DNA from: Boletus sp. NGJ
Taxonomy: Eukaryota; Basidiomycota; Agaricomycetes; Boletales; Boletaceae
NCBI GenBank assembly: GCA_019096195.1
Contig: JAGTXK010000090.1
Coordinates: forward strand, 186,001-250,000
Length of the DNA stretch: 64,000 nt
Reading direction: 5' to 3'
The notes under the pieces were generated by a model. That model ran no database searches, was not told the origin of the DNA, and saw only the letters and a program-made list of their open reading frames with translations. This document shows, piece after piece, positions 11,875 through 25,400 of this stretch (its first letter is position 1; each line of letters starts with the position of its first letter). The translations under genes and the position numbers were made by a program.

Positions 11875-13359
11875 ATGTATTCCTTGTCAGTCCCCCCCAA
11901 GCGTTGGTTTTCTGCAGCTGCAGCAAAGCGTTGCAGTGCACCAGGAGTACCAGCGTTCCCTACAGCAACAAGTGCACAACTTGTGAAACATCGTGTGTGT
12001 CTCCGTAATTCTGAGACAGCAGCCAAAGTTGCGGAGGCGTTTGTTCCGGCTGGGGCAAAAGACAAGGTCGTCATTGAAGCATTTCCAGGTATGACGAAAA
12101 TTTTGGGCGCAGCAGTGCGCAAGACTAACAATAATTCTTGTAGGACCGGGAATATTGACGCGTGCCTTGCTGCAGCTGCCAAGGGAACGGATACGCAAGA
12201 TTATCGTTCTCGAGAATGCTGAATGTTTTCTCGACAGCCTTCGGGTATGTCGATATATTTTACTGTTTGTGCGGCACGTTGAACACATTCAGCCCCTCCA
12301 AAGGATCGATCCTCGCGTGCGAGTTCTCCCGTGGGATGGATACGCGTGGGGCACCTATCGCAATCTGGAAGCTGAGGGTCATTTGTGGGACGTTGAATCT
12401 TCCAGTTGGCAAGAACGTACGTCCTTCTGGTCTGATATTCACAGAAATACATCAGCTCGATTAACTTTTGTCAATGTTTCAGCTGATCCTCCACTTCGTT
12501 TTATTGCCCATCTCCCGACTTCTATTTATGGCGAGCAACTTATCGCGCAGCTGCTGCGTCTAGTACCAGACCGGGGTTGGTTGTTCCGCTATGGCAGAGT
12601 TCCCATGAACTACATAATGCATGATTTTATGTGGGAGGTGTGTCCACGGTGTTGCTCTGCCTTCCGTTCTGACGAGGTCTGCAGCGTATATCGGCAAATA
12701 CCAGCAATGCCGACAAGCTGCGAAATCGGTGTAAGTTGTCTGTCATAGCTGAAGCTGTTGCCTCCCTGGGGGAGGTTGTCCCTTCGGATATTCTTCAGCC
12801 ATACGAAGAGCACTTTTGGCCACCAAGTATTGCCACTGCTGAAGGTCGTTCAAAGAAAAACCGGCAAAACAGAAATATGGTCGCCATTACCATAAATCCG
12901 TTGTTAGAACAGGTCTCGTCCCCAACTTCTAGGTAAGCTGAGGTAACTCATTGATTCACTAGACCATCAAGAAAGGGCTTCTTGACAAATGGGACTTCTG
13001 CTTGCGCAAATTATTTGTCCTCAAATCAAATCCACTCAACCGTGCTATCTCGTATGTCACCCCAGCTTGTTTGGTCTTGATCACTCATTCTTTGCTAGTC
13101 ATCTGGCACCGGGTGCATCAACTTTGTTGCCTATACTTGCAAATGGTTCCCTTTCTGGTCATCATTTGATTGACACTTCCAGGCCTGTACGTGAGATGGA
13201 TGTACAAGATTGGGCAGCACTTGTGGAGGCATTCCATTCATGGCCATTTGCACCTGATGTTAGTTCACAATCACAATCTGCCAGCCTTATATGCTGATAT
13301 TTTTCACAATTCAGGATTTGCTTATAACAGATTCATTTTCTCGTGAAGACAGACTTTAG
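11875..13359 (+). CDS. Mitochondrial transcription factor B / rRNA adenine dimethylase-like protein
   Basis: S-adenosylmethionine-dependent rRNA (adenine-N6,N6) dimethyltransferase fold, as in fungal Mtf1/mtTFB proteins that act in mitochondria. After ATG 11875 an Ala/Arg-rich presequence-like start (SVPPKRWFSAAAAKR) is followed by motif I, DKVVIEAFPG-PGILTRALL across an intron, then KIIVLENAECFLDSLR. Next come DPRVRVLPWDGYAW, RFIAHLPTSIYGEQLIAQLL (the motif IV position, HLP rather than the NPPY of active methylases) and PDRGWLFRYGRVPMNY. The C-terminal part has AITINPLLEQ, LDKWDFCLRKLFVLKSNPL, HLAPGASTLLP and a last exon LLITDSFSREDRL ending at TAG 13357-13359. The introns inferred are short. 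An in-frame ATG at 11854 would add seven residues. It is the last clear conserved gene before the repeat region. Confidence 0.85.
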
Positions 13360-14576
13360 ATATATTACCTTGCTGGGGGCAAGGTCATATAATGCAGGTT
13401 TCATCTGCCAATAATTAATAGATGTAAATAGCCCCTAACTCTTATGAATGTTGGCCACTATCACAGCATCTCAATAGTCCCTCAAATTTTTAGAGGGATT
13501 CAATGACCCAGTTTGTATTAACATTGAACAATAAAATCTAAGTGGCTGTGTTATATTTTATATCTGAAACATTTTGGAGGATATTGAATATTAAAGAATG
13601 TACATGCACTGTATAATGTGTCGAATGAACTTTATGTACTGTAACAGCATTGCAACCACTGCCATTCATATATGGTGTGTTGAGCTTTGATTAGCCTGTT
13701 GATGCTTTGCATTCTTGTGACATGTCCATCAGTAAAATTACCACTCACTTTTTATGTGCTTTTTATGTACTTTTCATTGCTTTCTGGTGCTTTCATGAAT
13801 CCACATGAAAAGCACTAAAAGTAGATCTCTATGCTTTTAATCATACTTTTCAGCCCTTTTATGTATTATACTTTTATTCCTTTTGCTGTCCTTTTACCAT
13901 ATATCTTTTTACTATGCTATTTTACCATTCAAACAATGAAAGCAACCAAATGCATTAAAAAGTATACTATAGTAAGTTGTATAAAAGCAATAGTATTAGT
14001 GCAAATGGACACATGGGTGGTGGAGCAAATAGGTATGGGCTAGTAGCATATCTGTTTTGATTCATTTTGAGTCATGGTGTGCTGTGCTCATTGTGCTGGC
14101 CTTTTTGCCTTGTATCCCATGCATTAGGACTCCACTGTGTGTGCTTTGTCCTTGTCACCTTTTGTTGCCTCCTCCTTGTCCACTTGGCCTCCTAGCCCCA
14201 GATCTCAATATAGCACACTTGTTTCAATTAGTATTGCTGCAGTTCAGCTTGCTGCTGACTCAGAGCCATTATCCAATACTGGTCAACTGGACCATTGAGA
14301 AGCAGTGCCCTTTTTTCCCGCATGGCTTGCCAGTTGTGGCTCAGGTACTAAAGCCATGACTCATCAACCAACTGAGTCTCTCAGCTGAAGTGGTGAGCAG
14401 CATTAGACTACTACTGTATTGTATACTGTCTAGCTTGTCTTCTTAGAATCTACTTCTTTTAGTGCTGACATTTTGTGTTGAAAGTAGCAATCAGGCAGTT
14501 GCCTGGCTTATCTGTGGAGGTGGCTACTTATGTAGATGATAACAGTTCAGGTGCAAGAAGTGAAAGTGATTGGAAC
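13360..14576. other. AT-rich non-coding stretch
   Basis: About 1.2 kb with low GC and no convincing gene. A pyrimidine-rich part at 13740-13930 repeats short phrases such as TTTTTATGTGC and CTTTTATGTA, a degenerate simple sequence. This marks the left edge of the repeat-rich region. Confidence 0.5.
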
Positions 14577-17500
14577 TCAGCTCTGCTGAGTTTGTATCCA
14601 AATACATGAATTATGTGAACTTGTATCTATATATGATATACTAGTGAGTCTACTACAGTGTATGTAGTTCAACACTCCTCCTTGCTTAGTGTACAGTAAT
14701 TGTATAAGCATAGAGAATGGAATCAATGCTCTGCTATGTATGTGCCACATCTGAACATGCAGAGATAAGAGATGGTGGGAGGAACTTTGTACAAGAGTTG
14801 GTAGGGAGTCCTCTATTCCAAACATTTCTTGGGAGTGCAGTTGTAAATATGAGCTACATGCATTAAAGCAAATTTCCAATAGGACAAAGATAGGTAAGTG
14901 TGAAGATGCATTGCCTGAGCCTTGTCCATCAATATTTGTATGAATCATTCAGCTCTACTGTTCTGTTGGGAGGTATGAGGTGCAGACATGTAGATATGAA
15001 TACCATGATTGCATATAAGTTGGCTGAAGGCCTTGGACTTATATTTTTCCCCTGCATTGGATATCTATCTGATGATGTGGGAGGCATGTTGGGTTTGAAC
15101 ATACTTAATGAAGTCTTTTGTGGCTGATAAGGCCTGATCTTTAGAGTGTAGGCATTGAACCCAGCCCATAGATGTATAATCATTATAGAAGATGATGGCA
15201 TATTTATGCTAATGATATGATTCAATCTCAAAGGACTTAAGGTCTGAGTGTATCAACTTGAATGGTTTAGATGCATGCAATTCTTTGGATTGAAAAGGGT
15301 GATTTGCCTGTTTGCCAAATTGGCAGCCAGGACATACTAGATCTGTGGATGATATACTGTATTAATGTCAGGAAAATTCTTAACATTCTTTTGTGCAGCT
15401 CTCAGAACATCCTGTGAAGGGTGTTCAAGGTGGTGATGAAGTAAATTATAGTTGAGGGTGAGCATATCTATATTTGCATTACTCAAGTTAGGGATGGTAG
15501 AGGCTTTAATCCAGTATATTATATTTTCACCATGTGTATAGAAAGAGATGAGTGTTCTTTTGATTTACTGATTATGAATATTGATGTATCAGAGGTGCTA
15601 ATAGCCATTAGACAAGTATCTTTGAGCAAAGTGTCCAGGGAGATAAGTTTAAGAGTGCAGACAGGCATATAGATAGTTGGTGACAATTGCACAACATTGC
15701 TGTTGTACTGTATAAGGACACTTCTTTGTCCTATGATTGGAGCAGATCCATTGGCTGTCTGTGTATTGTGAGGATGGGAGAACAGTTGGTATTCAATGAA
15801 GTCATGGGTATTATTGGTGAAATGGGATGAGGCCTCAGAATTGAGGAGCCATAGGTTAGGCATGTCCTCAAAGCATACTTTATGTGCTTTCTTTTTACCA
15901 TGTTTATGGTTTTCACATGAGTCACACCGAGTAAACAAGTGTGAAGAAAGAGTGTCCATTTTGACACTATCTATGACAGAGGACAAAATAAAGTCTACAT
16001 ACTGTGGTGAGTAAGGCATTCACTTATCAGTCTCTGCATTAGATAGGAAAGAAAGAAAGTACTTATCATCATTTTCCTCACCACCATCCAGATCAAAGTA
16101 GTCTTTGTAGGGAAGCTGATACTCTTCCTTTTCCACCTGCATTTTCTCTGGGAGTTCAGATCCCAGGGAGACACAATCCTCTGGGTTGATGTAGTCTTCA
16201 ACTGGTACTTCAATAATCTGTTCAAGATTCTGAAAAAGGGAGTGGAAGGATGAAGCTCTGGGTATGAAGATTTTGAAAGGAGGGGTGTAGAAGACAAGGG
16301 TAACTGTCTGAATGTGGATGGGCTGTAATAGGCCACACCAGGGGTGTGAGAAAGCTGATGAGGGTCAGTGATGGGCAAGGTAAAAACTATGGATGTAGGG
16401 TTGATTACTGAGGCATCCAGGAAGGAGGTGGTAGTGAAGGTGAAGGAGGTGGTAGTAGAAGAATTGTTAGGGTGTGTCTTTTGACACTGCTCCTACCTGT
16501 CTAGGGCAGCCTATGAGTTGTCACCATGACATTGCTTCTTCTTCTCTCCCTAACCCTGGTTTGAGGACAATTCCTGCTGCTACAAGCTGTGGGGCAGCAC
16601 TGGGGCTGCTGCTGCTGGAACTGTGGGTCCTTACCTTTGTGCTTGATAGTGCTGATCTTATGAGCAGTATGAGTGTTTGCCTTGTGGCAATTCACATATT
16701 GCTGCCATGTCATTATGGCCATATGCTCAAGCTCAGCAATAGGAGGAATCCTATCTGTTGCAGCAGTGGCAACTTCACCTGGTTTTGCCATGTTAAGGAT
16801 TTGGGTGAGAACATCCATGTAGGGAGGCATTTTTGAAAGAATGATCATAGCTTGGATGGGGGCAGTGATTACATGCTTAAATTCTGCAAGACAATGACCT
16901 GCATCAAACTTGTTTCATACACAGTTAGAAGCTACCACCTGAATGGATTTAATTCTGTCACTTGCAGTGGTTGGAATCTTTCAATATCTTAGGGCCTAAT
17001 AACCCTTAGTATGACCTAGCACCCCTGCAAGTTTCAGAATATCTCATCAAGAAACTCAGGAGAAATTAATGTTTTTCTCCAATATATATATAGCTTTGTT
17101 ACTGTCTACAAGTACATAGCCAATAGAATTGTAAATACTACATACATAGTTAAGTGCCAGTGAGAAAAAGTGACCATGGGACCATATCCTACACAGCCTT
17201 GCATTGTATTCCATGACATTCCATGGAATTCCATATGATTCTATGGTGTTTCATAGTATTCCATGCCTCAGCTAGCAAATGCTTGGCATTTGTAAGGAAA
17301 GTCTTGGCATTTATAAGCAATCTCTTGGCATTTGTAAGCAGGCAACCCTTCTGATTGACTAGCCAGGCCCATATATTTATCTATAAAAGGAGAGCCCTTC
17401 AGGCCACCAAGAGAGCAGACTTTCTCATCTTGAGATTGCCTTAACTAGAGAAGTTCTTTCAAGAAGAATCATTCTCACTACTGTTGGAGTACCCCTTATA

Positions 17501-19689
17501 GGCATCCCACAGAGGACCTTAAGGAGGACATTCTCCATTATTTAGATAGCTAGTGAGACTGTTAGAAGTAAAGACTTGTAGCCAATACTGCATAAGTAAA
17601 ATAGGACACCTTTTGGGAGAAAACCCTAAATAGGGCAACAAAAGGTAATAGATTCCAAACACTCTAATTCTACTAGAACCTAAGCAACCCTGCTACTCTG
17701 CTGACTGCCCACCTAAAGGGGTAAGTGACAGTACAATCAAACAAAGCCCTGAAACACATTCTTCTTAGCCAACAATAAGATTTTATTACTGTAACCTTTC
17801 TGAGTGAACTAAGTGAAGTGTGAACCCATTCCAGCTTTATCTGGAACATCTCAGCATCTTAACAATTCAGCATATCTGCAGATTACCAGCCACAAAGTCA
17901 TTGCCCTTTATAGCAATTGACTCATTTAGTTTTCTGTAAATTTCTTAGAATTTGTTCTAACAAAGCCTAGCAATCTAGTAGTGTTGACTAGCATACATTG
18001 AGATATGTTTACTGTTGTTCACACCACTAACACCTTACAATCAGACCACAGTTGAAATAAATCAATTCCAATTCTTCAATGTTTGTTGGGAATTAGTGAA
18101 CAACCCATGCACTTATGTAGTTACACTAAGCTTACCAACTGACTTACATCTATGGTTGAATCTATTTCCAGGCCCACTGTTTCCCTGTATAACCCTCACT
18201 GTTCAGCCTCCCCCATAGTGTGTCTAAGCATATCCTCTCTAATTTTCATACCATCAGCCCTCATTGAGCTAAACTGTGATGCACTCATATGGGGTGCACT
18301 CCGCAATCCCATCCCACAAACTCACAACCTCTGTGTGTTTCATGCATGGGGCCATTTTCACAAGCCCAATAGCTGAGCTAGATACTGTTTCATCTAGAAG
18401 GTATATTTCTCCTAGCTTATAGTGTTCTAATCATAGGGAGGCAAAGCAAAAGTCTAGGGAAGCCCATTGTTTGCAGTTTCCATCACTTTCGCCTGATATA
18501 GAAGTCAATGGATGAAGTGGGTGATCATCTTCACAAAGGCAGGTGCTGGATGGTTGTTCTCTGGGATGACAGGGTCCATCATCACTTTAAACTCCATATA
18601 AACAGAGGTGATGGATGAAGTGAAGAATTGTTTCTCCAGGCTGGTGCAGACATTGAAAGCATAGTTTTTGCCACCATACATGTTGTGTAAGTTGGCATCC
18701 AGCTTCAAAAGAATGTGCCTGAGGGCATGGTTGTCAAGGGTCTCCCACTCATCTACCTTCTCTTGGTTGCTCTTGTCCTAATTAAGGGTGATGATCTCCT
18801 GGTTCATCATGCACCAATAATCAGACACATGGAGAAATACCTTTATCTTTGGGGCCCATGTCAGATAGTTAGGGTGAGATTAAAGGAGTGACTACTTGCT
18901 TGTAATCATCTTCTGGTTCTTTGGGGAGAGAGTTGATTTGCTTGTGGATGTCAAGCATTTGAGGGGACATATACACTTCAGAATAAACACAAACATTTCA
19001 TCCATCCATAGTGGTCCAGAGCTGCTTGAAAGGGGTCATATGAAATGTGAAGGAAACATTGTCAGCAAACACAGATTTAATGATATTGGTCATTAAGTGG
19101 TGAATGATATTTTCAATCTGGATGAATGAGATAGCTGGGTCAGCTTCAGAGGCATACTTGATCCCTTCTTTGATCAGAGGAAAGTCGAATGAGCTCTGGA
19201 TCTAGCTGTGTTGCATACAAAAAGGATTTAACTCACCTACAAGGAACCATTTGATAAGAGTACGTTCATGGTCAAGCAAGAATGGCAGCTCCTCAAATGG
19301 TTTGAAAGCAGGATCTTGTATATATTTTCAGAGGTGGTTTGTCTCTTTCTTTGTCTTTGCTGTCAATCCTGAAAAATGCCAGTAGATGAGCAGCCCAGCA
19401 GTCAGACTACTGAACACTGAGAATAAGTTCTTGCATGTGATATCTGATGGAGGCATAATATTTTTGAGACCTGAAGAGGGAATGGCTTGTTGAACAAGTG
19501 TTGGTGTGTCAATGGAATCCATATCTGAACAGGGCTCAAATTGGGATGATTTGGGTAGATTTTGAAGAGGTCCATGGAATCTGGTTCTGTTTGAAAGGTC
19601 AAATAGGCCAAGAACTTGAAGATGGGCCAGCCAAAGGGGATGAAGGAATGGGTACAGGTAGGGCATGGTGAAGAGCTGTGAGCTCATTG
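14577..19689 (-). mobile_element. Copia-type LTR retrotransposon fossil, broken and interrupted
   Basis: Decayed Ty1/copia element on the minus strand. Integrase pieces lie around 14.9-15.3 kb. The zinc-knuckle/protease and pre-integrase region lies at 15.5-16.0 kb (CENHKHGKKKAH; a 'WLLNSEASSHFTN' protease-like stretch). Gag is at 16.0-16.9 kb and continues at 18.5-19.69 kb (WTSLEKQF-type phrases). It is split by a solo LTR at 16898-18506 and abuts a second copy of that LTR at 19690. It is closely related to the fossil at 57.8-61.1 kb in the same orientation: the gag text on both sides of the 16.9-18.5 kb insertion is continuous there. Many breaks; old. Confidence 0.75.
16898..18506. mobile_element. 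Solo LTR (about 1.6 kb) inserted in Copia fossil
   Basis: A block homologous over most of its length to 19690-20998, starting ACCTGCATCAAACTTG and ending near TAGAAGT. It sits inside Copia gag, which reads on at both sides. The five bases CAATG occur immediately before (16893-16897) and after (18507-18511), a plausible target duplication, although the termini are then not the usual TG..CA. It contains short tandem motifs: about six 10-bp variants of ATTCCATGRA (17208-17265) and three copies of CTTGGCATTTGTAAG (about 17282-17340). No internal coding part is left, so it is a solo LTR. Moderate age. Confidence 0.65.
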
Positions 19690-22485
19690 ACCTGCATCAA
19701 ACTTGTTTCATGCACAGTCAGAAGCTATGACTCAAATAGAATTCATTCTACCACTTGCAGCGGTTAAATTTTCTAGGGCCCAATTACCCTTAGAATAACC
19801 TAGCAACCCTGCAATTTTTAGAATATTCCATCAAGAAATCAAGGAGAAATTAATGTTTTTCTCCAACATATAGCTCTGTTACTATCTACAAGTACATAGC
19901 TAGTAGAACTGTAAATAATATGTATACAGCTAAGTGCCAGTGAAAGAACATGATCATGTGATCATGAGCCATACAGCCTTGTGTCACCTGACTGAACATT
20001 CCATGACCTTCCATGATATTTCATGGAGTTCTATGGCATTCTTTAGAGTTCTATGCTTCAGTCAGCAAAAGCTTGGCATTTGTAATAAACCTCTTGGCAT
20101 TTGTAAGCAGCAGCCAAGCCTTCTGATTGGCTAGCCAAGCCCATGTATTTACCTATAAATGGAGAGCCATTCAGGCCACAACCAGTGAAGTTCTCTTAAG
20201 AACAATTCTCACCCCTACTTGGAGTACCACTCACAGGCAACCCACAGAGGACCTTGAGGAGGACATTCTCCATATTATTGGACTGCTAGTTATATTGTTA
20301 GGGGTAAATTCTTGTAGCCAATAGTACACAAGAAATATAAGACACATTTTGGGAGAAAACCCTAAATAGGGCAACAAAAGGGAATAGATCCCCAACAATA
20401 TAATTCTACTAGAACCCAAGCAACCCTGCTACTCTGCTGATTGCCCACCTAAAGGGATAAGTGACAGTACAGCCAAATAAGCTACTGAATTACACTCTTC
20501 TTAGCAAACAATAAGATTGAGTTATTATAATCCATTTAAGTGACCTAAGTGTAGTGTGAACCTATTCCAGCATTGTCTGGAACATCTCAACAGCTTGACA
20601 ATCCAGCATATCTGTGGATTACCAGCCACAAAGTCACTACCTTTTATAGCAATTGACTCATTTGACTTTTCCAAAAAGCCTACTAACTAAAGTCTAGCAA
20701 TCTAATAGTGTTGACTAGCATATCTTTAGATGTGTTTACAGTTATTTACAGCTGTTTACGCTACTAACCAGACCACAGTTGAAATAATTCAATTCCAATT
20801 CTTCAACATTTGTTGGAAATTAGTGAACAACCTGTGCACTTAGTTACACTAAGTATTCAACTGGCTCAAATCTAGTAGACCTAGGGATTGTTTCATCTAG
20901 GAGGTAAAACTCCCCTAGCTCATAGTGTTCAAACCACAGGAGACAAAGCAAATATCTGGGAAAACCTGTTGTTTGAAAAGTTTCCATTGTTTTTGCCTGC
21001 ATAGAAGTTAAATTGGAGCCCACTACAAGGGGACATTGAAGTACCATTTCAACTGTCCTAACAACTATCCAATACAAAAATTTACATTCAAAATCACAGA
21101 CTGGCAATCATGGTTTCAGGAACTCCATCTCAAGGACCCCATCTATTACCTAGCTGCAAAAGTAGAGATGCCTCTGACAAGTTTAAGGGACACTACAACA
21201 AAATCAAGGATTTCTTAAGGCAATACAAAAGAGTATTGGCTCACTGCCAAATCATCAATGATGAAGAGAAATGCAAGGGCATTACTAACTATTGTAGCAC
21301 TAAAGTACATCTCATTGAGTTATTGGACAAATATAGAATCAATTACTAGGATGACTTAAAAGCCAAACTACTCCTGCTGTATGATGCAGAATGAGAAGAG
21401 GCACATTACCAAAAGGGTAACTTAGAACAGTTTGTAAGAAAGTATTCCAAAAAGCCCCTAAATAGCCTAGTTACTTGGAAACAATGTGTCAGGAAATTCA
21501 CAGTAATAGGCTAATGGCTTAAGACTGAAAATGTCATCCAAAATAATGACTACAACACATATTTCTGGCTAGGAATTCCCAGAGATATGCAAGACCAAGT
21601 AGAAATCCATCTATTAGCTGCAGATACTAACAAGGATACTGATACTGTATATCCAAGCCCTTTTAAGTGCTGAGATCAGCACTATTGTAGAGCAGCTGCT
21701 ACATCGCTATCAATTTGATTGAAAATGGTTAAGCACTTGATACCATTCTAAGGATGATAGTGACTCAGAATATGATTCTGACACTAATTCTAAGAGTGAG
21801 ACTAGCAATACAGATGAAAGTGACTATGAAACCACTAGTAGGGAACACAAGAAATCTAGCAAAACTAGAAAATCATCAGACCATTCCAGAAGAAAGGGTA
21901 TAGAGAGCCACCAAACTAGTCCTTCCAAAATCCAGGAAAGAAAACAAAGAGAGGAAAAGAATTCCTCTAAGCTAGAAACTGATGGAATTGACCAGCTCAT
22001 AGATGAAATAAGTAGACTAAGTGTCAATGACCCTGGATATGCAAGGGCTTACTTCAAAGCTATAAGGATCAATCCTGAGATCACTCAAGTATTTGATAAG
22101 CCAAAGAAACCCAATAATATTGGTGAAGGAAGATATAGGAATAGTGATACTCAAGTACCTAGACAGATAATGTCAAGACCTACTGCTACCCCTAACTCTA
22201 GGACAACCCCTATGACTCCCAATCAACCCCCCTTTGATTGTTTTGGATGTGGAAGTCATCAACATACCTTGAGGAATTACAATCCTATCCAAGACCTAGT
22301 GAGAAGAGGAGAGTTAGTATACAATCAAAGAGGACAACTAGGGATACCTGGTTATGATTACCCCCTGAGGAGAGAGGGAGCAGAGACCTTGCTAGATGTG
22401 TACTACTGATTAGGAAACCACTCAGACAATCAAGAGAGAAAGGGAAAAGCCCATTTGATCATTGCTGATCAAGTGTGACTGTGTT
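19690..22485 (+). mobile_element. LTR plus gag of a retroelement, fossil, cut by a Gypsy element
   Basis: The LTR copy (19690 to about 20998) is related to the solo LTR upstream. A plus-strand gag-like region follows at 21036-22410, with capsid-like helices (KFKGHYNKIKDFLRQYKR, TYFWLGIPRDMQDQVEIHL). It also has an acidic/basic linker and a zinc-knuckle-like CFGCGSHQHT near 22238-22270. The gag type is most like basidiomycete Gypsy elements. The element is interrupted at about 22486, where a different Gypsy element begins (TGTTACGGTTAC). Broken; several interruptions. Confidence 0.6.
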
Positions 22486-25400
22486 ACGGTTACAGAAGGG
22501 GGTACATCTTTTCCTCTCCCCTCACCCCCCATAGGACTATGGGACGACTTGTTCTTCAACTCGGACCAGGGATTCCCCCACAATTCCCCCGCAACATCAT
22601 CTCAGGCATTGCCCCATCTGGAACTCCCTTTCTAGGAAGATACCCGTTTGATTTGGACACCGCCTCCCTATTTCATTGATACATGCCTTTCATCTCTTTC
22701 TGATTCAATCATAGACATTGCCTCCTCGGCTGTGTTCTCTTGCGCACAGCCTAGTATTCCAAATCTCCATTTGACTGATGCCTAGATCCTTTATGGTAAT
22801 CTTTAGTCTGTGACTTATGATTACCATATACAATATGAAGCCTGCCCTAGATGGGTAGGGCCTATAAATAGGGACGCTGGCCCTTCATGTAACTCTAACC
22901 TAGACCTACACTCCTTCCCGTGTAATCTACCAGCTTCTCCCGCTACCAGTTCCACTTCACCTCAGAAGCTTGCTCCTGCTCTGGAGGTGATTGCCCTTGT
23001 GCTCATGATCATCTTCCTCATCACTGTGCACTTGTGTGGCCTCGTTGCTGTCCGAACCTGCTTCTAAAGCTTCGGCAACTCCAACAACCAACAGAGGTTG
23101 GTTCGTGCAAGCCTGGGACTCTGCCACCGGCAATTCCAATGCCAACAGAGGTTGGCCCGTATTGGTCAGGACTCCGCCACTGACCCTGTGCAAGCCCGGG
23201 ACTCCGCCACCGGCATTAGGCCGTGTAAGCCCAGAGATCTAGTTTCTGGCCTCCGCATCCAGTCTGCCCTTCCTTCTTGGAGGATTGTGCCACTGTAGGT
23301 AAATTCAAGACTTTGCCATTGGTCGTAGAGGCAACCAGGACACTCTGCGTAAAGCTAGCAGTCGGTTCCCAGTCAGAGGAATCATTGGGCCTCTGGAGAT
23401 ATTTTCCCCTCAAGTCCTGCTAGTCCTATAATCAAACGGATTGATTATATGGGAACGTGTCATATTGTTATCCGGCATAACAAAAGATCTAGGTTATAAA
23501 TTGCTGAAGACTATCTAGTCTAGCAACTCCCACCGCTATTCAAGGGAATAGAACTGCCTATCAGAGGATAGGCCCTTGCTCTGCGCACTGCGCAGAATCA
23601 ACCTTGCACAGCTCTTCAGAGAAGATTGAGAAGAAGAAGCCACATCATCATGGGCTTCTACTTCTATCTCCGACATGTCTTCAAGAAGGATTTCAGGGTC
23701 ATCATCCCATTACAATGACCCTCCCACCTGTGCATTTCCAGAACAGTCCAGACGACCAGATTTTCCAGGTGGTCTCCGCTCTTGAACCTTGACTCCATTG
23801 GATGCTCCTATCCCACTGCCAGTGTTCCAACCAGTTCCCATCAGAGTAGATTCCCCCGACCCTCCCTTCCTCAATTGAAGTGGAAGATCTAGTTCTGATC
23901 TCAATCCAGGAAATCTCCGGCCTGAAGAAGACACAGACGACGAAGATGATATGGTTGAAATTAAAGCTGCCCTGCCTGAGGAGTTCTCAGGAGAGACCAA
24001 CGATGCCAAGAGATGGCTTATGGCTATAGAAGGATACTTCTATCTAGGAGGAGCAGAGAAGTTCACAGAGGAAGCCAAGAGGCTTATCCTATTGAACAGG
24101 ATGTCCAAGGGAAGAGAAAAGGTGTTTGCAGAAGCCTGGCTGACCAGGCTGCTCAACGACACTGTGCTACATGCAGACAAGACCTATAACGAGATCAAGA
24201 AAGCCTTCACTCTCACCTTCACCCCCCACAACACCAGCAACCTGGCCATGGCAGAACTCGGGTCCCTCCGACAAGACAGACGGGACCCAAAAGGGATTCG
24301 ACAGATTCATTTCCCAGTTCTCACTGCTGGTGGTTCGCTCGGAGCTGCATAGGAATTCTGCTCTATCCTGGAATTCTTCCTCAGGGGGATCGATCCCAAG
24401 CATTGCCCGAGCAGCTGGTCAACAGCGAGACCTTCCAGGAAGCCAAGAAGATGGAAGTGGTCTACGAAGTAGCTGCCAACATCCACGGGGCATGGCAATG
24501 GATCGAAGGAATACAGAAAGGACCCTTCGCGTCCTTTGGAAGAGGCTGAGGAAATCACCACGATCCAAACGCGATGGACGTGGACTCAGGATCACCTTGT
24601 CTCCTATCGAGCATGCAGCCAAGCGGATGAGAGAGCGTAGATGCTTCATCTGCAACAAGATTGGGTGCAGTACCAGGAACCACCCAGGATACCGGCCCGC
24701 TCAGGAGAGAGGAATATAGGAAACCTCAGGAAACGCACACCAGGGTGGTCGTCACCTGGGAAACGCCACAGGATCCCCTCGACAAGTATCTCGCATGGAA
24801 GTCGCCAGAAACAACGGACGAGACAAAGTTCTCAGGACGCTCCAGACAGCCTTTGACACGGGGCTGGACGAGCAGGGCCTCGTTTTGGAACGAGTACAAG
24901 AAGCTGCCGCAATGGAATGGGATGAGAACGTCAACTCTCTTGCCCTCAGCACCCGCTATGCAAATTCCCCACTTCTCCCATGGACCAAACAGTCTTTTTA
25001 GGTGGAAGAGGTGTACCAACGTCACCCTCTCCCTACACGATTGCCCCTGTATTTATCTCCGGATCGAAGAGCAATTCTATTCGCATTCCTCTCTCGATCT
25101 GGAAGCAGGATGGCAACATCGTTGGAACAAAAGCCCTTAATCGACAGTGGAGCAACTGGATGCTTCATCTCAAGACACGCGGTGGACAAGATGGGGCTAC
25201 CCACATGGAAGCTGGACAACCCGGTCCGGGCTTGGAACGTCGATGGAACCCAAAACCAGTCTGGGACCATCAAGGAAAGGACCAACATCGTGTTGGACTA
25301 TGGAGGCATACGAGAACGGCGGGATCTCTATGTCCTCAACTGCGGCAAGGACGAAGTCATCCTAGGACTTCCATGGCTCAGGGCAGTGAACCCTGATATC

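Noticed and set aside
14057-14359. 100-codon plus-strand frame with hydrophobic content
   Set aside because: It lies in degenerate AT-rich sequence, has no homologous pattern, and is adjacent to a Copia fossil on the other strand.
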